Assembly (NCBI GenBank): GCA_012656075.1
Contig: JAAKBF010000021.1
Coordinates: forward strand, 1-64,000
Source: Phytophthora hibernalis
Lineage: Eukaryota; Oomycota; Peronosporomycetes; Peronosporales; Peronosporaceae
DNA: 64,000 nt
Direction: 5' to 3'
Shown: piece after piece, positions 44,114 to 54,535 of the stretch
Numbering within the stretch: position 1 is the first letter of the stretch
Layout: each line of letters starts with the position of its first letter
Notes under the pieces: model-generated
What the model saw: only the letters and a program-made list of their open reading frames with translations
What the model was told of the DNA's origin: nothing
The model's database searches: none
Translations under genes and position numbers: made by a program

Positions 44114-44520
44114 GCCAAAGAGGAGCTGACTCATTACTGTGAGTTATTCCCGTGCAGTACACCCACGGCCTTCGTTGCTGCAGAACAGCTCTCGATGTGG
44201 TGTGCGAGATTTGGAGTTCCCAAGTCACTAGTGTCAGACCAAGGAAGACACTTTCGAAACGAAACAGTGAAGCACTTGTGTGCACGAATGAAAATCGAGC
44301 AGGAATTCTCGCCGGTGTACTCCCGTGGCTCAACGGGATGGTGGAGAGACTCAACAAAGATGTTCTACAAGTGCTGCGAGCCCTCCTGCTGGAGTATGAC
44401 CTCGACTTTCATGAATGGCCTTATCTCTTGCCGGTGCTACAAGGGCATGCGTCAGGTGGCTTCTAGTGGTACACGACACGCGTCCGCCACGCTGCATGAG
44501 CGGAAGCACTAGAGACACAC
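44114..44520 (+). pseudogene. Ty3/gypsy integrase core fragment (right arm)
   Basis: Counterpart of 8230-8620. Shows WCARFGVPKSLVSDQGRHF, then WLNGMVERLNKDVLQVLRAL and YDLDFHEWPYLLPVL in another frame. Slightly better preserved than the left copy after the Glu motif. Confidence 0.75.
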
Positions 44521-44682
44521 CTACGAACGGGTTGTAGTCTGCCGTAGTTTGCTTCCTCTATCTGAATAACTTTGCTCATTAATCAACTTTCCTCTTTGGA
44601 ACAAGACTATTATTCGCGACACTCCGACAAAAATCATAAACCATAATTAGTCAGGGTCAGACTAATTAGAGTGAACGGTGTA
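44521..44682. other. Flank left of the intact transposon
   Basis: No gene. Same short inverted repeat as at 8078-8102. Confidence 0.4.
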
Positions 44683-46171
44683 CACCTTTTCCCGGACAAG
44701 CTGTATTTTTTCAATCAAGATGGAAATAGTCCAATTTAGTCTGCGCATGACCAGTCCATTTATATACTCGTTCCGCGATGTGCAAATCAGCCCCGGGAAT
44801 CGTTCCGGTCAAGTTGCACTGTTCTCGAATTTACTAGAAGCTCGATCGAATCTAAGCCCACCAAGCTCGCCTTCATTGTGCAATATGCCATCACAGCCAA
44901 ACCCTGAGAAAACTGCCAAGCGTTTCGAGAGAGAGCAGGCTAAGGCCCGCGTTATTCGAACCTATAAGGAAGGACGCGATTGGCGAGACGTAGCAAGGAG
45001 CAACGACGTTCACTACAGCACTGCTCGCAGGGCTGTACTTAGTGCTGATGAGGAGACAAAGGAGCACGGCGGTCTCCGAGCGTCAAACGTAAAGCTGACA
45101 GTGGAAGGAATGTGCAAGCTTGAAGAATACATAGAAGAAGACTGCCGCCGCACGCTAGCTGACCTGCGCGACCTCCTTCGCATTGACCTGGGAATATCTG
45201 TGGGCAAGTCTACCATCCACAGAGCGCTACAAGGGATGGTGTACTCCGTGAAGCGCGTGCGCATTGAGAAGGCTACAATGAACTCCGCCACCAACAAAAC
45301 CAAGCGCAAGGCGTTCGTCGAAAAGCTCAACAAGCACATCGATGCAGGTAACATGATAGTATTTCAAGACGAAACTAACTTTAATCTTTATCTTTCACGG
45401 ACCACTGGTTGGTCTCGTGTAGGTGAGCGCGCTGTCGTCACGCTGCCGCCATCTCAGGGGCAAAACCTACATGTTCAGGGTGGGGTTTCGGCCGGCACGG
45501 GTATTGTGCTGCTCAAGACACACGAGAGGTCCGTCAAGAAGGAGGAAAATGCCCGCTTCCTAGCCGATCTGTTCATGGCTGCCTTACGCACGAATGAGTT
45601 TCAAGAGCTCGAGCCGAACCAGAAGATCGTCATCGTCACGGATAACGCCCCAGCCCACAGCGGTGTCGAGAGTCTAGCCCGCCGATTGCTTGCCGAGGAT
45701 GGCGTTGTCAATTTGCATCGACTTGAAATCCTACGTCTCGGGCCTTACAGCCCGATGCTTAACCCGATTGAGGGATGTTGGAACTCGCTCAAGGCGCGCA
45801 TGAAGAAGCACCTCGCGGACCGCAAGGAGGAGATGATGGTGCGCGGCGATTACGACACATACAAGGAGCATCGGCTCGCCATTATGAAAGATGCTGTTGA
45901 GGCCAGCAAAGGCGTCATTACACGCCGCCTCGTGTGGAGGTTCGAGCGTCACTGCCTGCGGCACTGCTTTGCCGCTGAACGAGAAGAGGATATGAAGCTG
46001 GGGCTTGAGTCTGAGGGAGAGGCTCGATTTGGAAGTCGCGGAACGCTCCCATGGGTCAAAATGCAAATCATGAAAACGTCTGGTTTTGGGCAACGTGCAT
46101 AGAAATTGTGTTTGCCTTTTTTGCATTTGTGCATCTCGATTGGAAAAAATGCAGCTTGTCCGGGAAAAGTG
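44683..46171 (+). mobile_element. Tc1/mariner-like transposon, complete copy
   Basis: 1489 bp with imperfect ~40-bp TIRs (CACCTTTTCCCGGACAAGCT / CACTTTTCCCGGACAAGCTG) and TA on both sides (44681-44682, 46172-46173). Encodes one full-length transposase. Confidence 0.9.
44885..46102 (+). CDS. Tc1/mariner-like DDE transposase, intact
   Basis: About 405 codons from the ATG at 44885 (the frame is open further upstream to the TIR, so MTSPF or MEIVQF starts are possible). N-terminal helix-turn-helix domains for TIR binding (RTYKEGRDWRDVARSNDVHY; KSTIHRALQGM). Catalytic core: FQDETNFNLY (D), VTDNAPAH (D), NPIEGCWNSLK (E), with about 42 residues between the second D and the E, wider than the 34 usual in Tc1. 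Cut-and-paste transposition in the nucleus. No internal stop or frameshift, unlike its partner at 6.6-8.1 kb. Confidence 0.9.
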   Translation: MPSQPNPEKTAKRFEREQAKARVIRTYKEGRDWRDVARSNDVHYSTARRAVLSADEETKEHGGLRASNVKLTVEGMCKLEEYIEEDCRRTLADLRDLLRIDLGISVGKSTIHRALQGMVYSVKRVRIEKATMNSATNKTKRKAFVEKLNKHIDAGNMIVFQDETNFNLYLSRTTGWSRVGERAVVTLPPSQGQNLHVQGGVSAGTGIVLLKTHERSVKKEENARFLADLFMAALRTNEFQELEPNQKIVIVTDNAPAHSGVESLARRLLAEDGVVNLHRLEILRLGPYSPMLNPIEGCWNSLKARMKKHLADRKEEMMVRGDYDTYKEHRLAIMKDAVEASKGVITRRLVWRFERHCLRHCFAAEREEDMKLGLESEGEARFGSRGTLPWVKMQIMKTSGFGQRA

Positions 46172-46173
46172 TA

Positions 46174-46388
46174 GTGTGCGCAGGTTGAGTACTATCGGCG
46201 CAGGGAATAAGTGAGCCTATGCACTGTGTACTCGACACCATGCACTGCGACGAGAGCTTCGAGTACGCGGGCTTTCGTGGATACCAATAAATCGCGGGGT
46301 GAAAAAGTTCATTAATGCCAACGCCACGTCTAGTATTCTATCTCCCAGACTAAACGACGTACCTAGTTGGTTTGAGTGAAAACTGACA
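46174..46388. other. Unassigned DNA right of the transposon
   Basis: Inverted match of 6391-6587; no gene seen. Confidence 0.4.
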
Positions 46389-46810
46389 GTGGATTGTTGC
46401 AGTTCGTGCACGGAGAGCCGTAAGTTCCAGTTGCTAGCCCACGCTATCATCCCCGTGCCAAAGCAAACACAGAAGGCGTTGGGATACACCGATGCTTACC
46501 ATCGGCTGGTAGATTTTGTTGTTGTTGCAGGTTTTATTGACTTTTACTTTTACTTTGGTTTTATTGACTTTTACTTTTACTTTGTGATGGTATGATTATT
46601 TCACTGCAGCCTCCTGATTTGAACGAGTCGCACTTGGTCAACTTTGCACTGGACGGCGGCATGCTCGATGATGATCGGTGCGATCAATCCAATGTGCCGT
46701 TTCCTACGACGTTCCATGTTGCGGTGTATACCGGTGAGCGCGACCCGACAGAAGAAGAACAGAGCCGACCGGTTTTCCAGGTCGGCGTCGTTCCTGGTGG
46801 ATACTTTTGA
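46389..46810 (+). pseudogene. F-box-associated gene, last two exons (copy C)
   Basis: Exon with KFQLLAHAIIPVPKQTQK, an intron containing two direct copies of a ~26-bp TTTTATTGACTTTTACTTTT-type block, acceptor TTTCACTGCAG (about 46605), and a last exon PPDLNESHLVNFALDGG to GVVPGGYF-stop at 46810. Two residues differ from the 5.9-kb copy. Converges on CRN copy C. Confidence 0.5.
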
Positions 46811-47044
46811 GCTGATACTTGACGAAGCGAGAGCATCGACATGACAGAGTCCCGCACCTGTTCGGTCAAGACTATGACGGCTATCGGTCTGGTGAACGCC
46901 AAGTTTCATAAAAGTAAGTAGTAGAATTGTTTTATGGCTACATGTAGTTTAGAGGCAGCAGCCAACTGCTTGGATCTCCTGACGGGATAACGCGCATGAA
47001 CTTGGGCACTAGTCCTCTCCAAGCCAAAAGCGTGCAACAAATAT

Positions 47045-48957
47045 TCATTTGTTCCCACCGTCCACGTCTAGCGCAGATACAAACTGACACACATTCGCAG
47101 AAGCTCCAGGCTTTTTGCTGACTGCACCAGTCGCCGTCCTCGTTGATTGCTTCCGATACGAGGTTGCAATTTTACTTGGAACAAGGAATGCAAAGTAGAA
47201 CTGGTCCGTGTCCACGCCTGCTTTCTCTAACCACTTAAGAAACGTATTCAATGGCGCAGCTGTGATTCCATGGTCCGCGTTCAGGGTCATCTGCAACCCG
47301 TAACATTTGCTGTGTCCATCCCAGATGAATGCATCCAGCGCTCCAAACGTTTTTGATGTTGGCCGGTAGTACGTCCAGCTCTTAGCTAGTTTTAGTTTGT
47401 CGAGAGAAGCGAAGCGTACCGTTTCCATCTCTTTCGGAATAGTCACGTCATCTAGAGTCGTCGGGCACAACGAGCGGAAGTGTAGAGTTCTCTGCATGTG
47501 CACGCTAAACCACTTGTGGCAGAGCAGCTCGTACACCTTGCCGCGGAGGACAGCCGTACTTCCCGAATCGTCAACATCGTGGACAACAGCGAATTCCGAT
47601 ACCGTAGCTAGACTATCCCCGTGCACCTTGTCAATAACCGCCTCAGCGATGTGCATGGACACAAAATCCAAATAGAATTTCGCGCGAAAATCAGCTTGGG
47701 TGGGAATCATTTCAAGGACGCAGTGACTATAGTCCTTTTCCCTCACAGCATGGTTTTTTTGCAATAGGAGATAACGTCCAGTGCACTGAATGAGGCGACT
47801 GCCGACTCTATTTTAGCCTCGGTTCGATCCATTGCCTGCGAGAAGACGAACCGAGGAATTCCACCAAACGCATCGTACCGCGACAACAACTCATCTTCAT
47901 TAAGTTTCAATTCGACTGGAAGCAATGAGTTGTAATCTTCCAACTCCTCCAAGGTCCACGTCGGCATGATAAACGTTAACCCGTCCACTTTTGAGAAATT
48001 ATCAATGCCGTCAACACCGGGAGAAGCAAACAAAACCGAAACTCCACTCCAGCCTGTAAGTTCCGATGATGTTGCTTCGACAAGTCGAATCACATCGGGT
48101 TTTCCCTTGAGCGCACCAACGTCCGTTTGGTTCAACTCAATAAATTCTTTGCTTGCTGCGTCGTATTTGACATAGTTCTTCTTATGGTTCACCACCAAGT
48201 CGTACGGGGAAGCCGCTTGACATCCTCTTGCTCACGAAGTATGAGCTGAAAGATGCAATACAGGAAGAACCGACTCTTCCCAATCCCAGGATTCCCGTGA
48301 CAACCACGTTGGAATCCTTGCCTGGTTCACTTTTCACGTCTGGCTCGCTCGCACTAGTGGGAACGAACTCGAGGCAAGCTTTCGTGTACTGCACCAACTG
48401 GGCAAATATCACAACATACACCTCCCTCTCCACGATCGTTTTGAATTCCATCTTTGGATGCTCCAGCAGCGACGGGAAGTATCTCATATCGAAGAATCTC
48501 TTCTCCTTGGTCACGTCCTCGCCCACTCTGCGCTTCTTCAGCGGGTGAAAGGACTCGGCAAACCACCCCTTCGACGGATGGCGTTTCCCTCCCACCGGAG
48601 CCACCACCAGCACGTGAACTTGGCCCTCCCCGGTTGGAAATTCTCTCCAAAGTGCTTGGGGTTCTTGATATACAGCGTGGGATCCATATGCACGAATCCT
48701 TGTTGGTTGCCATGCTCATCGATCATCACAGGTATCCCACTAATCTTATCGACCGTCACAGCTGTCACACCCGCCGCATCCAGCCAGTTATTCGCCGTCT
48801 TCGCCAGGAAGAGCTGCAGCTCGTCAGCAGGAAAGTGATACATCTTCTCCGCCTTGATGGCCTTCTTCAACACAGAAACCTTCTTTCCATCGTCGATCGT
48901 CACGTCAAACGTGCCTGCCTGGCCTACGATCGCACACTCCAACGAAATTTCCACCAT
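47045..48957 (-). pseudogene. CRN: Crinkler (CRN) effector, copy C, with start codon
   Basis: ATG at 48957 begins a header of the MVEISLECAIVGQAG type with IDDGKKVSVLKKAIK and then LQLFLAK. The header is thus complete but differs from copy A's. Frame changes near 48620 (before HVLVVAPVGG), near 48300 (inside the P-loop), near 48190 and in an A-run at 47754-47760 (seven A's against eight in copy A) separate the NTPase and nuclease-like parts. Not translatable as one protein as sequenced. A 218-bp tandem duplication lies about 210 bp upstream. Confidence 0.85.
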
Positions 48958-49170
48958 CTCTTCTCCACGCGGCAGATTCTGGAATGAGGAAGAAAGAAAG
49001 AAGGGAGAATTTCCAGGCGTATTTTAGCGAAAAGAAGGACGTCGACTTCCAGCCAATGATGAGACACCACGCTCTGAAAACTGTGCACTACCGTTGTCGG
49101 CGACAGGGTTTATGCCGGTACAGTAGTGTACCACCCTTCAAAAATGATATGCTGATTTCGGTTCCGTATC

Positions 49171-49606
49171 CGGTACAGTGTACAACTGAAAAATATAGAG
49201 AATACAAGTATATTTTATGTGAAAGCCTTCTGTATCTCGTTTTTTAAAGATCAATTATAATAACAAACGGTTTGAAAGGTTATTTAGCCCTTTCGTGAGT
49301 GACTTGACTTTGTATACCATACAATATGTTGTCATTTAAAACCAAATGGGGTCAAAGTAGCCTGTTTTGGTGTCCCACTCGTGGTTGTCCGGTACAGTGT
49401 ACAACTGAAAAATATAGAGAATACAAGTATATTTTATGTGAAAGCCTTCTGTATCTCGTTTTTAAAGATCAATTATAATAACAAACGGTTTGAAAGGTTA
49501 TTTAGCCCTTTCGTGAGTGACTTGACTTTGTATACCATACAAGATGTTGTCATTCAAAACCAAAAGGGGTCAAAGTAGCCTGTTTTGGTGTCCCACTCGT
49601 GGTTGT
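49171..49606. repeat. Tandem duplication, 2 x 218 bp, upstream of CRN C
   Basis: Units 49171-49388 and 49389-49606 each start CCGGTACAGTGTACAACTG and differ at only a few bases. Absent from the matching place upstream of copy A (about 3580), where the flanks meet directly. Confidence 0.95.
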
Positions 49607-50224
49607 TCCGCTCTCAAGCGAGTCGCGAGCTTGCAGGACGAGTGCACGTTTATGCAAACGTGCTGCTTTGGACCCTTTTGGTACAACCCACCTATTGGCT
49701 AAAAGTTACATTTTCATTCGTGTTGATGCTTTGATTGGCCCAACAGTGTGAGCAGATTTGTAATTTCTCGAAGAAGATCCTCGGTCGCCACTTCCTGTGA
49801 AGAATTGGTATGATGGAGCTGACACCGACAGCTTCTCCGTGCGCCAGGGATGTAATAGTGCTGGCAGCAGTCGGGCGTGCGACAACATGGAGCGTTTTCG
49901 GCAGGTTGGGATTTAATCGCAGGATCGATGGCAGCTTCAGTCAAGGGCCTCTATATTTCGGTATGGTAATATATCTTGTTTTCACTATGCAAAGTCCTTG
50001 TCATCATCAACACGCATGTCTGATTATGCATTGTTCGATCTACCTACAGCTGGAAGCATCATACATAACAACCAGATCATGGAGTCGACGTCCTGTGAGA
50101 ACGAGCAGAATCAGCACAATCAATCATTCGTTCGGCTGCTAATGGAGGATCTGTACGACACGACTAGAGAAGAGCACGCACCACGCACCAACAGTGAAGC
50201 AGTTGAAGAGCAATCTGGTGATGT
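49607..50224. other. Duplicated flank upstream of CRN C
   Basis: Left part matches 3226-3590, right part matches 34797-35036, both inverted. TTTTC at 49979-49983 is the empty target of element G. No gene recognised. Confidence 0.7.
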
Positions 50225-50731
50225 CAAACGTCTGGCGACGACCCGGGTCAGCAAAACAACCCGGGCCTCGTAAATCCTATCATGATGCATGAAATTACGT
50301 AGGTAGTCTACCATACTACATGTACTACATGTACTGGTATGGCCAACTCTCATATGAACCTCTTACGCCAAATACGGCCCGGACCTATCGCGAAGTAACT
50401 CAAGAGCCACCTACATCAGCTTGGTTGGGATCAGGCCCTCCCCAACTAGAATCCAGCGTCTTAAAGGTTGCTTGTAGTCGGTCAACAACTTCTTCCCTTG
50501 GCACAAGGCAGTTGTACGCACTCGGACTGATGTACACCTGCTTGGAGTCTTCTGTACTGAACCTCCAGCACCTCCAGATCGTTGCTATATTAGTTGGGGT
50601 GGATCTGCCATCTTGCCGGCAGACTGAAGAAGTGGAAATTATTACCTTCGACCTGGCGGTCGCTTTAAAAATAATTGATTCAAATTTTCTTCTTTTTGTT
50701 TGCGGTGACCCGGGTCGTCGCCAAGTGTTTC
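50225..50731. mobile_element. MITE-like non-autonomous DNA transposon, 507 bp
   Basis: Terminal inverted repeats share an exact 18-bp core, TGGCGACGACCCGGGTCA (50233-50250 and 50706-50723), and ~30 bp in total with mismatches. Flanked by ATGT (50221-50224, 50732-50735). The unoccupied site is at 34794-34797 in the other arm. No coding capacity for a transposase. Superfamily uncertain; a 4-bp duplication is not typical of the other DNA elements here. Confidence 0.8.
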
Positions 50732-50786
50732 ATGTGGCCGTAGAGCATGAGACGAAGATGGCGCAAACATGAGACGCATACGCTCC

Positions 50787-51794
50787 TGTGGCGTAGAGAA
50801 ATGCAGATTTTGGGTAATCCTACACTAGGGATGCCTAAGCTAGACCAGTGGGTACATCGCACTCAAGGGGATCAAGTGGATACACCGCCAAGTGGATACA
50901 TCGCACTCAACAGGGAACGGACTTAATCGGAACCGCACTTAGCTGGACTCAGCGAAGGACAGACTCAGCGATGGACGGACTCAGCGATGGACGGACTCAG
51001 CGATGGACGGACTCGGCGATAATCGACTCGGCGAAAGTCAACTTGGCGAGAATATGCCTTGATATACCAACTGAGGGGATAAATCAGGATCTGGGCGAAG
51101 AGTCGCCGAGAGATAGGAAACAGCTCGACACCAAGGGACGGAGCTGAGCGAAGAGTCACAGGGAGATCTGTAACGACTCCATTTCATTAGATATTTGTAT
51201 AGGACCGATAGAAGAACATAGGGAAGAGCCCGAAGGGGCTCTCCGAAGACATAGAGATAACAATCAGAGCAGAATCTTCTAAGTCCAAGAACAGCGTACA
51301 CTTTTCCGGTAAGTCCCTGCGTGGGCTGGATTATGTCTGCCGTCATTCCCCGAGTGGCATAGCTTGAAGGGGGCTGTCTGGTAGCGCCAAGAGATCAAAG
51401 TCGGCCCGGGGTGGGCACTTCTCGCTACCAAGCGAAGACAAGTCTCGTCGATTCGACGAGCCGGTGGGTCTGCACAACCCAGGACACCGTAACCTCCTAG
51501 CTGGGCGTAATCTGCGCCTGGTGACCTGTAAACGCGCTCGCGCGCTGCCGTCCATTCTTTGGTGGAGGGCACAGGGTTTTGACGGAGACTGCCCCGCTAA
51601 GGCGAGTCTCTGGAGAGTTTGGAGCTTGGTACTTGTTGGGAACAACATTCAACTTAACCCCGGCTGGGGTGAACCGGAAAGGGAACCGACAGGAACCCTG
51701 CGCAAGCCCAACATTGCCGACCTGACTGGGCGAATTGTTGTGCTGTTGCCTGGAAGCCGAACTAACGGCGTTTTCTGTGAATCACAACACCACA
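50787..51794 (+). repeat. 5' LTR of R2 with primer-binding site
   Basis: 1008 bp, TGTGGCGTAGAG to ...CACCACA. The tRNA-primer-like site TGGTGCCGCGACCCGG starts at 51797. Minisatellite of 16-bp units (GACTCAGCGATGGACG) at 50944-51040, six good copies against four in the R1 LTRs. Confidence 0.9.
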
Positions 51795-52010
51795 ACTGGT
51801 GCCGCGACCCGGAATTCAGGCCGCGACCCGGGATTCAGGGATATGCTTTGTTTTCGCAGGTACCAAGAACAACCAAGTTAAGAGCAACAAGTGAGAGAAG
51901 ATGGTCAAGGGATCGCCAAATTTGAGCGACGCAAGCCCGGCAACGGCCGGAATATCGCGGCTCGATAAGTCGAACTCGACGAGTGTCAGTATTACCGCGC
52001 GGTCGCGGAG

Positions 52011-53175
52011 GTGACTCGCTCCGTCCAGTTCGACGATTTTGACGATAACGACGACCATGGAAGCGAGGAGGAAAAAGAAGAAGAGAAGGAAGATGATGAA
52101 GGGACGGAGTATGACGATGTGAAGAGAGTCGTCGATCTCCGTGAAGAAGTCGACGAGTTGTCGCTGCAGGTGACCCGCATGGGAGCTTTGCCCCGTCGAG
52201 CGGAACCTCGCAGCGGAACTCGGCGATGACGATGATGACGAACAAGACGTGGTTCCGCGTGACCGACTGCACTTTGTTCCCAAGGCGACGAGGAATGTCA
52301 AAACACCGAAGGCAAACCGAGTCCTGGCCCGACTCGTCGAAGAAATGAAGACCAACAGTCGGTGAATCAACATGTTCGCTCCGATGTACATGTGTCAAGC
52401 GAAGTGGGCTCAACTCAGCGAGGAATTGGGTCAACCCATCAATAGCCAAATGATGGACCAACTCGTCGAGGACACGGTGTTATTACTCCGAGCGATGGGA
52501 TATCGGTTCGGCCATAAACCATCGAAACCGGCGCTGACAACTTGGAGTGTGCACACGGTCGGCGTCGAGCTGATGAAATGGAATCGCAAGTTTATAGACT
52601 TGTTCGGGATGCAAGGTGGACCAAAAGGACAATTACCCAAGGCTCAACGAGCTGAAGAACTCGACGAGACCAAATCGGCCCCACCACAACCGTAGGTCAC
52701 TGAGCCGTACGTATTCCCCGAGCCGAGTGAAGACCCAGCGAAAGTTCCGTTGCCGAAGACACCCGAGACGAAGCGTGGCGTATTCCGGAGCACTGAGGGA
52801 ACACCGTATTTCGCTGACTCGCACATGCAAACTCCGAAGAAGGCCAGCGATCCGCCAGCTCAACGCCCGATGGCAGAACTCATCACTGCTGAAGAAGCCG
52901 CCGAGCTCCGTCGCCTGATCCGATCGAACGCCGCAGCACTGGCAGCCTCTGGAGGGATGATCAATTCAGCGACGAAGACGATTGCCCTGGGCACCGCGAT
53001 TTCGATGAGTCGCCACATGACGACATCCGTCAGCTCAGATTCGATGGGGCTGAAAGCGACGGAGGACAGGTCTTGGAAATTAGGACGCATGCGCCGCTTG
53101 AGAAGATCACGACCTTTGCGGGAAGCGCTACCGGTCGGAAGATGCGTTACAATGGATCAAACGCTTCATCTACAA
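52011..53175 (+). pseudogene. R2 Gag N-terminal part
   Basis: Acidic block (52011-52229), matrix-like block (MFAPMYMCQAKWAQLSEELG, 52372-52695) and the start of the capsid region (MPKTPETKRG, 52750), which changes frame near 52955 against R1 and stops matching at 53175, the inversion breakpoint. Confidence 0.75.
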
Positions 53176-54535
53176 GATGAAGAGCTCCCATCACTAGAGA
53201 TCGCATTCTCTCTCGGCGATCGAATTTCCTCGGGGACCACCATCCCAGGGAGCAACTTCCATCTCTTGGCTTGACCTATCGAGATCATCGGTCGCTGAGT
53301 TCCGTCCACACTTCCAATCGCTCGGTCTTCGTCTTCGTTCGGCTCACCGAGCCTACTATTCTCGTCCACATCCGCTCGTCCGCTCACTTCATCACTCTCA
53401 TTCTCACTCCACTCGTCGGGCCGATCCGCTTCCCAACAAAAGCGAACAGGTAGTTCGCTTCGACTGCTGGTTCTGCTGACTGTGGCAGCCCGTTGTTGTC
53501 CAGCCCAGTCATGGTTGGCGAGCCCATTAGTTTAAATGGCTCGACGAGTAGATGTCCTGAACATCGTCCGGGACAATGGACTTGTCGACTGACGTCTTAA
53601 CGAACTTGGCGAGTTTCTCGAAGCGTCGGAAGAGTTGACACTGGCCTACTTCGTGCACGTGCTTGCAGAACTTGCAGCATCGGCGACAAAAGTGTGCATC
53701 GTGACCTGTTGCTCCGCAGGCTCCACACGGACCGTATGGCTTCCGCTCTCGAAACCCGTGTCGGCGATTAGCTTGTCCTTTGGGATTCGACGAGTTCTGC
53801 TGGTATCGGTTGGAGTCTCCAGTCGTATTACCGGCGTCGATGTAGTCCGAGTCTTCTTCAGAGTCTTGGTCGAGGACTTCGCTCGCATCACTTTCTCCAT
53901 TCGCCGAGTCATATAGATCGGTGTTTGCTGTAGCTCGGCGAGTGTCGAGTGTCGCCCACAGGTTGTCGATCGACGCATCTGCCGGCGTAACTCGGCGATT
54001 GCTGTCTCCACCCTGTCGACCACGGCGTTCATCCTGCTGTTTCTACGGCGATTTTGCTCTCCTTCTTCTCAGCTCGTTTGGCGTCCTTACTGTGGCTTGT
54101 GCTCAGACGATCGCGTTGTTTCTTGCGCTTTGCACCGAGTAAGCGCTAGTTGAGCACCTTCTCGACCTTCGTAATATCGCTGAGTCGCTGTGGGTACAGC
54201 AGATCCATGATGTCGTCGTCTCCGCAATTAAGCAGGAAATGTTCGACGTGGTCGGCGGCGTCAGCTCCACCCTTCTCGTACTGGATGTGGACGGTTCGCG
54301 CGTAGCCATTCAGTCGCAGCAAGAAGTCGCAGACATGTTCATTCTCCCTGTGTCTTGCTGAGTAGTAGCGGGCTCGCGCCGACTGGTCGAACTGCGAACA
54401 GTAATAGTCCAGGAAAGCCTCGCTGAGAAGATTCCACTTTCGCTGAGTCTTCTTGGGAAGCTGTCGGAACCACCCCTTAGCTGCCTTGGCCAGACTCAGC
54501 GAGAATGGTTCACACCACTCATCTTGCTGTTTGCA
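53176..54535 (-). pseudogene. Inverted Gag core/zinc-knuckle block inside R2
   Basis: Here the Gag pieces (LSEAFLDYYCSQFDQSARA... no longer in R2's own direction) read on the minus strand, as in R1, although R2 itself is on the plus strand. It includes YYSARHRENEHVCDFLLRL and ADHVEHFLLNC (54146-54450), the knuckle block (53646-54032) and an acidic segment (53387-53176) that R1 lacks. Both breakpoints are visible by comparison with R1. Confidence 0.85.

Noticed and set aside
44678..44884. Upstream GTG start for the transposase
   Set aside because: It would start outside the TIR, before the TA target site; the ATG at 44885 or another inside the element is more likely.
44683..46171. Bacterial IS630 insertion sequence
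   Set aside because: DDE motifs are shared with IS630, but the context, TA duplication and neighbouring intron-containing genes are eukaryotic.
50320..50772. 150-codon ORF inside the MITE
   Set aside because: Runs through the right TIR into flanking DNA, so it depends on the insertion; no recognisable domain.
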